From contig NZ_JWID01000003.1 in NCBI RefSeq assembly GCF_001466305.1, positions 64,186 to 128,185 on the forward strand: a stretch of 64,000 nt of DNA, in the 5' to 3' direction. Below the pieces are notes generated by a model. It was given only the letters and a program-made list of their open reading frames with translations. It ran no database searches and was not told the DNA's origin. The position numbers were made by a program, and so were the translations under genes. Positions 44,154 to 50,958 of the stretch are shown in pieces (positions within the stretch are counted from its first letter, which is position 1; every line of letters starts with the position of its first letter). The DNA comes from Defluviitalea phaphyphila (GTDB lineage: Bacteria > Bacillota > Clostridia > Lachnospirales > Defluviitaleaceae).

Positions 44154-44978
44154 TTGATATATTTTATTAAATTTATCATTGGATTAGTAGCTAGTAGTAT
44201 AATTTCTTACATAGGATATAAAAAACATGCTTTAACTTTAAATGGATGTATAGGAGCTATAATCTTGGGAACAGGTATTTTTTTTAGTTCTCATTTTTAT
44301 GGTTCATTTCTTATAGTTATATTTTTTACTACATCTACTATTTTTACTTTTATAAAAGAAAATATTAAAAAAGAACTAAATAATAAATATGAAAAAAACA
44401 GTGGAAGAGATTTTTTTCAAGTATTTGCTAATGGTGGAGTAGGTCTTTTTTATTCATTTATTTATTATTTTACTTCAAATCCTATATATCTAGTTTTAAT
44501 TGGGGTATCATTTTCTGCTCCTAATGCAGATACATGGGCAAGTGAACTGGGAGTATTAAGTAAGAATAATCCTATTTCTATAAGAACTTTCAAAAAAGTT
44601 TCTAAAGGAACTTCTGGAGCTATTAGTTTTTTAGGAATTATTTTTTCATTATTAGGTTCGATTATAATAGCTTTATCTTCAGTAATAACAATTTTAATAT
44701 TGAAATTAGAAATTTATTCCTTATCTTTATATGAAATTTTCTTTTTGATTTCTTTAGGAGGATTCTTAGGTAGTGTTATAGATTCTTTATTAGGCGCTAC
44801 AGCTCAGGGAATTTATTATAATGATATATTAAAAATAGAAACAGAAAAACCTTTTTATAAAGAGAAACCTAATACGCTTATTAGAGGATATAAAATATTT
44901 AATAATGATTTTGTAAATTTTATTAGTATATTATTATCAACTATAATTATTTATTTTTTATATAATTTTATGACATAA
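44154..44978 (+). CDS. DUF92 family membrane protein
   Basis: A 274-residue polytopic protein with about six hydrophobic segments. GYKKHALTLNGCIGAIILG (about 22) and SAPNADTWASELGVLSKNNP (about 122-141) are the DUF92 signatures, followed by GTSGAISFLG and GGFLGSVIDSLLGATAQ. Related eukaryotic members include the phytyl-phosphate kinase VTE6, so a polyprenol-phosphate activity is conceivable but unproved. The TTG start follows GGGGTGAG, 12 bases after the S component, suggesting one operon. Confidence 0.82.
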   Translation: MIYFIKFIIGLVASSIISYIGYKKHALTLNGCIGAIILGTGIFFSSHFYGSFLIVIFFTTSTIFTFIKENIKKELNNKYEKNSGRDFFQVFANGGVGLFYSFIYYFTSNPIYLVLIGVSFSAPNADTWASELGVLSKNNPISIRTFKKVSKGTSGAISFLGIIFSLLGSIIIALSSVITILILKLEIYSLSLYEIFFLISLGGFLGSVIDSLLGATAQGIYYNDILKIETEKPFYKEKPNTLIRGYKIFNNDFVNFISILLSTIIIYFLYNFMT

Positions 44979-45122
44979 TTGTTTTACTAATTGGAAATAA
45001 AATAAATAATAATATAATTAAATTATTAAAAAATAGCCTCTAAACTTAAAATAAAAAATTAGCACAATGACATTTAGATATACTTGCCATGAATTTATAA
45101 AATATAAAAAGAGGTGTCTTAA

Positions 45123-45290
45123 TTGAGTAATAAAGAAAATCAAAAAAGAGATATATCGTATCTTGCCATAGGAACTGCAATTGGTGTTTCATTTGGGATT
45201 GCATTTAACAATATTGGACTTGGAATAGCATTGGGAGTTGGAATTGGTGCAGCATTAGATAGTATGAAATCTAAGAAAAAAGATGAATAG
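45123..45290 (+). CDS. 55-residue glycine-zipper membrane microprotein
   Basis: A short gene starting at TTG 45123, with AGAGGTGTC just upstream. The protein opens with a charged stretch (SNKENQKRD), then ISYLAIGTAIGVSFGIAF, a short NNIG turn and GLGIALGVGIGAALD, ending KSKKKDE. The regularly spaced glycines suit a tightly packed helical hairpin in the membrane. Similar small proteins are common in Firmicutes but lack a function. Good ribosome site and clear coding composition support it. Confidence 0.7.
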   Translation: MSNKENQKRDISYLAIGTAIGVSFGIAFNNIGLGIALGVGIGAALDSMKSKKKDE

Positions 45291-45391
45291 CTTAATGGCG
45301 AAAGTAAACAAATTTTATTTTGAACTATTGTATAATGAGCTAGCTTATACAGATAAAATAGAAAGAGAAAAGATAGAATGGAGGAATTATA

Positions 45392-45712
45392 ATGATTATA
45401 ACAACAACCCCTAGTGTAGAAGGGAAAACAATAGTTGAATATAAAGGTATAGTTTTTGGAGAGGTTATATCTGGAGTAGATTTTATTAAAGATTTTGCAG
45501 CTGGATTATCAAATTTCTTTGGAGGACGTTCCAAATCTTACGAAGGTGAATTAATTGAAGCAAGGGAAGCAGCACTAAGAGAAATGGAGAAAAGAGCATC
45601 TAGTTTAGGAGCTAATGCTATAGTCGGAGTTGATATTGATTATGAAGTATTAGGTCAAGGTGGAAATATGATGATGGTTACTGCATCTGGTACAGCAGTA
45701 TTTGTTGAATAA
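45392..45712 (+). CDS. YbjQ/UPF0145 family protein
   Basis: A 106-residue protein of the putative heavy-metal-binding YbjQ family, which forms pentameric rings in known structures. [22 protein letters not shown] opens it (positions 3-24, quoted in part), then [21 protein letters not shown] (about 67-87) with [11 protein letters not shown]. Ribosome site TGGAGG. It has its own upstream region with TATAAT at 45331 inside an imperfect 21-base inverted repeat (45330-45350). Function is unknown. Confidence 0.88.
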   Translation: MIITTTPSVEGKTIVEYKGIVFGEVISGVDFIKDFAAGLSNFFGGRSKSYEGELIEAREAALREMEKRASSLGANAIVGVDIDYEVLGQGGNMMMVTASGTAVFVE

Positions 45713-45734
45713 ATTTCTTGTATGAGGACTTCAT

Positions 45735-45784
45735 CCTTTCTCGGTGGTATGGTTGTTTTGGCAAAAACGTTGTATCACAGAAGG
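45735..45784 (+). ncRNA. GC-elevated hairpin, candidate structured RNA
   Basis: These 50 bases are visibly richer in G and C than any nearby intergenic sequence. They fold into one long imperfect hairpin: CCTT/AAGG, CT/AG, GTGGTA/TATCAC, and GTTTT/AAAAC around GGC. A small AGGA/TCCT hairpin overlaps the 5' side. It matches no riboswitch family I know. It could be the DJ-1 leader or the 3' end of ybjQ. Confidence 0.35.
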
Positions 45785-45853
45785 TTTAAAGTTCTCTATT
45801 TTCATTTTTCATTTAAGTTTACAAAACTAAAAAATAAGAAAGGAGAATATATT

Positions 45854-46399
45854 ATGAATGCATATTTATTCTTAGCAGAAGGATTTGAAGAAATTGAAGC
45901 CTTAGCTACAGTGGATATTCTTCGTAGGGCAGAAATTTCTGTATTTACAGTTTCAATTATTAATGATTTAAAAGTTAAAGGTAAAAATGGAGTAGAAGTA
46001 AAAGCAGATATTTTGTTTGAAAATTTAGATTTACAAGGGGCAGATATGTTAATTTTGCCTGGCGGACCTGGAGTAAGTCTTTTACATAAACATGAAGAAT
46101 TAAAAAATCTAATCAAAGAATATAATAATGCAGGAAAATGGATAGCAGCTATTTGTGCGGCTCCAACTGTTTTAGGTAAATTAGGAATTTTAGAAGGGAA
46201 AAAGGCTACTTGTTATCCTGGATGCGAAGCAGATTTAAAAGGAGCCCTTTTACAAAATGAAGAAGTTGTATTAGATGGAAATATAATTACTTCTAAAGGC
46301 CCAGGAACTACTTTTTCTTTTGCTTTTAAAATTATAGAAGTATTAAAAGGTAAAGAAAAAGTTAAAGAAATATCAAATGGTATGTGTTATAAATATTAA
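45854..46399 (+). CDS. DJ-1/PfpI family protein
   Basis: A 181-residue DJ-1 family protein (YajL/ThiJ-like). The nucleophilic Cys lies at the elbow in KWIAAICAAPTVLGKLG (about 101). FLAEGFEEIEALATVDILRR at the N-terminus holds the conserved Glu. MLILPGGPG and ITSKGPGTTFSFAFKIIE are also typical. Members act as glyoxalases, deglycases or redox chaperones; the activity here is undetermined. The ATG at 45854 follows AAAGGAG. An in-frame upstream ATG (45722) is rejected because it runs through the hairpin region. Confidence 0.9.
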   Translation: MNAYLFLAEGFEEIEALATVDILRRAEISVFTVSIINDLKVKGKNGVEVKADILFENLDLQGADMLILPGGPGVSLLHKHEELKNLIKEYNNAGKWIAAICAAPTVLGKLGILEGKKATCYPGCEADLKGALLQNEEVVLDGNIITSKGPGTTFSFAFKIIEVLKGKEKVKEISNGMCYKY

Positions 46400-46489
46400 T
46401 TTTAAGTCTGATAATTCTTATATTTATTCAAAAATCCTGCGAAATTATTAATAAATTTTAGATGGCATTATTTATTTTTATAAAAAAAC

Positions 46490-46520
46490 TATTGCATTAT
46501 TTAGCAATATGGTATAAAAT
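46490..46520 (+). promoter_or_regulatory. promoter of the alcohol dehydrogenase with an internal inverted repeat
   Basis: TTGCAT (46492-46497) and TAAAAT (46515-46520) are 17 bases apart. TATTGC (46490-46495) and GCAATA (46504-46509) form an inverted repeat between them, a likely operator position. Confidence 0.5.
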
Positions 46521-46566
46521 AATGACATAAATTTAACAAAGTTTGATTTCTTGAGGAGGAAAATTT

Positions 46567-47724
46567 ATGTCATTACAATGGTTTAGAGTTCCTAAGGATA
46601 TTGTTTTTGGAGAAGGAAGTTTAGAATATTTATCTACCTTAGAAGGTAAAAAGGCTACTTTAGTTACTGGTGGTAGCTCTATGAAAAGATTTGGCTTTTT
46701 AGATGAAGCAAAGAAACAATTAGAAAAAGCGGGAATGGAAGTATCTATTGTAGATGGAGTTGAACCTAATCCTTCTATTGAAACAGTTATACGTGGCGGA
46801 AAGGAAATGGAAGAATTTGGACCTGATTGGATTATTGCCATAGGTGGAGGATCTGCTTTAGATGCTGCTAAAATTATGTGGGTTTATTATGAATACCCAG
46901 ATACAAAATTTGAAGATTTAGTTAATGGGAATTTCCCAAAACTAAGAACAAAAGCTAAATTCGTAGCTATTCCTTCCACTAGTGGAACAGCTTCTGAAAT
47001 TACAGCTTTTTCCGTTATTACAGATACTAAAAATCATATAAAATATCCACTAGTTTCTTATGAAATTACCCCAGATATTGCTTTACTTGATGCTAACATT
47101 CCTGCAAAAACTCCACCACATATTACTGCTAATACAGGAATGGATGTAATGGCTCATGCCATAGAAGCTTATGTATCAACTAATGCGACAAGTTATACAG
47201 ACCCATTGGCTATGGAAGCAATTAAATTAGTATTTAAACATTTACCAATCGTATATAAGGATGGAAGTAATATAAAATCAAGAGAATGTATGCATAATGC
47301 TTCCACTATTGCAGGAATGGCATTTACTAATTCATCTTTGGGACTTGTTCATAGTTTGGCTCATAAAATAGGTGGAGAATTTGGAATCACTCATGGGCTT
47401 GCTAATGCAATTCTTATGCCTTATATCATAGAATATAATAGAAAAGCTACAAATAAATTTGATGAAATAGAAAAACAATTAGAAATAGACGATATCGTAG
47501 AAGAATTAAAAGCTTTAAATAAAAAAGTAGGAATTCCTACTACATTAAAAGAAGTAACAGAAGTTGAAATCACAGAAGAAAAATTTAATCAAGTATTAGA
47601 TAGAATGAGTAAGAATGCTTTTGAAGACCCATGTACATTAACTAATCCAAGAAAATCTTCTCCAGAAGATGTAAAAGAAATATACAAAGCAGCATTTTAC
47701 GGTACTACAGCTAAAAATATATAA
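46567..47724 (+). CDS. iron-containing alcohol dehydrogenase
   Basis: Group III metal-dependent alcohol dehydrogenase, 385 residues, cytosolic, interconverting aldehydes and alcohols with NAD(P)H in fermentation. The nucleotide motif is GGGSALDAAKIMWVYYEYP (about 94). GTASEITAFSVITD (about 139) and the metal-binding SLGLVHSLAHKIGGEFGITH (about 258-277) are present. The sequence resembles the ADH half of AdhE and butanol dehydrogenases; substrate is not determined. Single gene, with ribosome site TGAGGAGG. Confidence 0.9.
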   Translation: MSLQWFRVPKDIVFGEGSLEYLSTLEGKKATLVTGGSSMKRFGFLDEAKKQLEKAGMEVSIVDGVEPNPSIETVIRGGKEMEEFGPDWIIAIGGGSALDAAKIMWVYYEYPDTKFEDLVNGNFPKLRTKAKFVAIPSTSGTASEITAFSVITDTKNHIKYPLVSYEITPDIALLDANIPAKTPPHITANTGMDVMAHAIEAYVSTNATSYTDPLAMEAIKLVFKHLPIVYKDGSNIKSRECMHNASTIAGMAFTNSSLGLVHSLAHKIGGEFGITHGLANAILMPYIIEYNRKATNKFDEIEKQLEIDDIVEELKALNKKVGIPTTLKEVTEVEITEEKFNQVLDRMSKNAFEDPCTLTNPRKSSPEDVKEIYKAAFYGTTAKNI

Positions 47725-47767
47725 TAATTTATCATATCTTATATATATCTAAATAAAAAAAGATAAA

Positions 47768-47826
47768 AAGAATCTCTTTTGATTTTATACAATTAACAAT
47801 AAAATCAAAATGAGATTCTTTTTTTA
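47768..47826. terminator. long terminator after the alcohol dehydrogenase
   Basis: AAGAATCTC-TTTTGATTTTAT pairs with ATAAAATCAAAA-T-GAGATTCTT: about 21 bp with one bulged base around ACAATTAACAAT, followed by a run of T. Confidence 0.88.
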
Positions 47827-47882
47827 TATAAATTTTAATATTTATATTAAATTATTGCTATTATTAATATTGTATGAATATA

Positions 47883-47912
47883 TTGACAAATTATAATTTA
47901 TATGTTTATATA
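47883..47912 (+). promoter_or_regulatory. promoter of the lipoprotein-ABC cluster
   Basis: TTGACA (47883-47888) is followed 18 bases later by TATATA (47907-47912). Two further TATACTAA copies follow at 47911 and 47922, so the exact -10 is uncertain. Confidence 0.5.
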
Positions 47913-47995
47913 TACTAAGATATACTAAATAATATATATTATACTATAATTGTTTATTATTAATTCACGATATTTACATTAGGAGGAAAAATTTT

Positions 47996-48970
47996 ATGTA
48001 CAAAAAGAAATTTTTTAAAATTTTTTGTAGTGTAATATTTTTTTGCCTTTTATTAATTGCTTGCTCTAAACAAAATACAAATACAGCAAATATAGATGAA
48101 GATATTTTTAATATGGAAAATAATAATATAAGACAACAAGTAGATTATAAATTTCATTTTGGTCCTAAAAATATTGAAAATCCAGTAAAGATTAATGAAG
48201 AATCCCTTGAGTATGATATGAAATTCGAAAATTTAGGAGGACCTGCAGAATTTGGTATTATTATTGTTGCTGATGGTATACCACAAAAAGTAAAATTAGA
48301 AGATGATTTAGCTATTATGCATAAAGTATCATTAGATACTAAAGAATCTAAAGAATATAAATTTATTATAAATAAACAGGATTTAAATATTAATGATGGA
48401 GAAGAACATATTATTCATCCTATAGTAATATTAGAGCCAGATTATATTCCTCAAAATATAACTCCTTTTACTCATGAAGGAAGTCTTAATGCATCTTTAG
48501 GTATACCATTTTATTATACAAGTGATATAAAGAAAGATATAAAAATAGGACACGTTGACTCTATTAAAATTGATGATCAATTTAGAAAAGAATATAATTT
48601 GGATAGAGAAGTAAAAGTTTCATGTGAAATTCTATGGAGTATTGATGACCCTAATGTTCCATTTATCTCACATGAAGATTTAAAACAAGGATTTGATATT
48701 AATTTAATAGGAAATGTATTGGGAGAAATGCGAGTATTTTTATTTGTAGATAATAAACCAGTTAAAATAAATGGATATGATTTTTACGATGTAAAAATAC
48801 AAAAAGGTATGGTTTCTAAAATTCATGTTGATTTTACTGAAGATTTTATTTCAAACTTAAAAGATAATACTCCTATGTTTTTACTTGCAACTCCTAAAAA
48901 TTTAGATAGTATTGATACTTGGACTTGTAAAACTAACACTAAAATAATAAAGAGGGTTGCTGATGAATAA
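47996..48970 (+). CDS. lipoprotein with two Ig-like domains, ABC cluster partner
   Basis: I do not recognise this 324-residue protein. The signal peptide and lipobox LLIAC place the lipidated Cys at 23, so it should be anchored outside the membrane. The mature part looks like two beta-sandwich repeats. One, about 45-165, has FGIIIVADGIPQKVKLED; the other, about 185-310, has EMRVFLFVDNKPVKINGYD, with similar strand order. It overlaps the ATPase gene by 8 bases, so the four genes to 53015 form one operon. A role as substrate-binding or partner subunit is inference. Confidence 0.65.
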   Translation: MYKKKFFKIFCSVIFFCLLLIACSKQNTNTANIDEDIFNMENNNIRQQVDYKFHFGPKNIENPVKINEESLEYDMKFENLGGPAEFGIIIVADGIPQKVKLEDDLAIMHKVSLDTKESKEYKFIINKQDLNINDGEEHIIHPIVILEPDYIPQNITPFTHEGSLNASLGIPFYYTSDIKKDIKIGHVDSIKIDDQFRKEYNLDREVKVSCEILWSIDDPNVPFISHEDLKQGFDINLIGNVLGEMRVFLFVDNKPVKINGYDFYDVKIQKGMVSKIHVDFTEDFISNLKDNTPMFLLATPKNLDSIDTWTCKTNTKIIKRVADE

Positions 48971-49823
48971 AGAACTAATGTTATCAAATATTACTAAACG
49001 ATATGGAAAATTAGTTGCAGTAAACGATGTATCACTACGATTAACTAATGGAGTATATGGACTGTTAGGAGCTAATGGAGCTGGAAAAAGTACTTTAATA
49101 AAAATAATTGTAGGTTTAGAAAAAGAAGACTTCGGGAATATAGAATATTTAAAAAATAACAAAAAAACAGATCTTTTATCAAATATAGGATATTTACCTC
49201 AGTTCCCTTCATTTTATCCTAAGTTTACTGCTAAAGAATTTTTAGATTATATGGTTAGTTTGAAAAGTTCAAATAAAAAACATACATCAAGATATACTGA
49301 AGAACTATTAAAATTAACAAATTTATATGAATTTAAGAATAATAAAATTGGATCATTTTCTGGAGGAATGAAACAAAGATTAGGTATAGCTCAAGCCTTA
49401 ATTAATGATCCGGAAATACTTATATTAGATGAACCAACAGCAGGACTAGATTTAAAAGAAAGAATTCATTTTAGAAATTTAATATCTTCTATGGCAACAG
49501 ATAAAATTATTATTTTAGCCACTCATATTATTTCAGATGTTGAATTTATTGCAAAAGAAATTATAATGATTGAAAAAGGTTGCATTATAAAAAAAGATAC
49601 ATCTGAAAATCTTTTAAAAGAAGTCGAAAATATGACATGGGAAATTAAAACAACAGAAAAAAATATAAAAAAATATCTTGATTTATATTCAGTAAGTAAT
49701 ATTTTAGAAACTAGATCTGGTTATGTTATAAGAATTATTAGTAAAGAAAAGCCTTCAGAAGATGCTTATCTAGTAAAACCTAATCTAGAAGATTATTGTA
49801 TTTACAATTTTGAGGTGAATTAA
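48963..49823 (+). CDS. ABC transporter ATP-binding protein
   Basis: ABC-2 type ATPase of 286 residues. Walker A GLLGANGAGKSTLIKI (about 37), Q-loop in GYLPQFPSFYPKFTAKEFL, signature SFSGGMKQRLGIAQALI (about 132), Walker B EILILDEPTAGLDLKE, and switch His in ILATHIISDVEFI. The C-terminal 60 residues are a short substrate-group-specific domain. The ATG at 48963 overlaps the lipoprotein stop, with AGAGGG in front; a TTG at 48957 lies between. It energises the two permeases that follow. Confidence 0.88.
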   Translation: MNKELMLSNITKRYGKLVAVNDVSLRLTNGVYGLLGANGAGKSTLIKIIVGLEKEDFGNIEYLKNNKKTDLLSNIGYLPQFPSFYPKFTAKEFLDYMVSLKSSNKKHTSRYTEELLKLTNLYEFKNNKIGSFSGGMKQRLGIAQALINDPEILILDEPTAGLDLKERIHFRNLISSMATDKIIILATHIISDVEFIAKEIIMIEKGCIIKKDTSENLLKEVENMTWEIKTTEKNIKKYLDLYSVSNILETRSGYVIRIISKEKPSEDAYLVKPNLEDYCIYNFEVN

Positions 49824-49827
49824 TAGA

Positions 49828-50958
49828 ATGTTTTTGGAATTTAAAAAAAGTTTTTTTAGACCATATATCATTGTAATTACCCTTATCTTAATGTTATTAA
49901 ATATATTTTTTTTCACAAATAGATATGCTTATCTTACTTTAAAATCAACTGAAACAGTAAATGAATATATGTATTTCTATCCAATGGTGGAAGGTAAAAT
50001 AGAAGAAGAAAAAGTACATAAAATATTTGAATTGAAAAATGAAAATTTAGAAAAATATAATAGTGGAATTTTATCATATAAAGATAAAAATGGAAATACT
50101 TTATATAGTCATGCTAATATAATTACATTACAAACATTAATAGAAGACTTAGAATACACTTATCTTTACCCGTTAAATATGGAGAAAATAGTAAATCAAA
50201 GCAAGGAAAATTTGAAATTTTTTGATACGGAAAAACATATTTATGAAATAAATAAGAACAAAAAAATTATAAAAGATTATTCCAATCGATATATCCCTAA
50301 ATTTGGTTTAACCCGTGGATATGAATTATTATTTAATTATAAAATTTCTTCTCTTGTTTTACTATTCATTTTAATATTACCTTTATCTAGCTTATTTGCT
50401 GAAGAAAAAGAAAATAAATATTATCAAATTTTTATAGGAGAAAAAGTAAAAAAAAGATGTATTAAGTTTAAGATTATTAGCTCATATATTTTTATTTTTG
50501 TTTTAAGTTTAATTTTTTATATTATGGATATTTTTTGTTTTAATCGTATATGGCCTATGAATGAAATATTTAATCCAATTTATTCTTTAAAATTATATAA
50601 AAATACTTTTCTAAATACTAGTATATTTTCTTTTTTAATAATAAATTTTTTATTTATGTTAATTGCTTATATATTCTTTGGAACATTATTTATGATAGTT
50701 TCTTTAAATTCAAAAAAAGTATTTGTAAGTTTAGTTATAAATTATATTATTTTAATATCTGTAATTATATTAAGTGATTTTATAAATATTCCGTTTAATC
50801 CTTTTAATCTACTTAATAATAAAGATATGTTTAAAGGATTTTATGTGAAAAGGATTTTATCTTATCATATTTATGAGCCTTGGTATTATCTTATTTTTTC
50901 TTTAATTTTTATATTTTTATTAATGTGTGTCCTTAAAAGGAGCGTAAAAAAATGGTAG
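49828..50958 (+). CDS. ABC-2-like permease with large extracellular loop
   Basis: A 376-residue membrane protein. One segment at about 13-30 is followed by a roughly 135-residue hydrophilic loop, then five more segments (about 170-190, 208-232, 258-285, 295-318, 345-368). LILPLSSLFAEEKENKYYQ after the second segment is an ABC-2 permease hallmark. No named family is recognised. It lies 4 bases after the ATPase and overlaps the next gene by 7 bases. Cargo is unknown; lipid, peptide or antibiotic export are all possible. Confidence 0.7.
   Translation: MFLEFKKSFFRPYIIVITLILMLLNIFFFTNRYAYLTLKSTETVNEYMYFYPMVEGKIEEEKVHKIFELKNENLEKYNSGILSYKDKNGNTLYSHANIITLQTLIEDLEYTYLYPLNMEKIVNQSKENLKFFDTEKHIYEINKNKKIIKDYSNRYIPKFGLTRGYELLFNYKISSLVLLFILILPLSSLFAEEKENKYYQIFIGEKVKKRCIKFKIISSYIFIFVLSLIFYIMDIFCFNRIWPMNEIFNPIYSLKLYKNTFLNTSIFSFLIINFLFMLIAYIFFGTLFMIVSLNSKKVFVSLVINYIILISVIILSDFINIPFNPFNLLNNKDMFKGFYVKRILSYHIYEPWYYLIFSLIFIFLLMCVLKRSVKKW

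Noticed and set aside
45735-45800. Weak resemblance to a tRNA (GGTGGTA D-arm-like, GGTTTAAAGTTC T-arm-like).
   Set aside because: No acceptor stem, no consistent anticodon stem and no CCA end; it folds better as one long hairpin.
46492-46507. Rex operator upstream of the alcohol dehydrogenase.
   Set aside because: TTGCATTATTTAGCAA lacks the TTGTTAA/TTAACAA arms and is two bases shorter than a Rex site.
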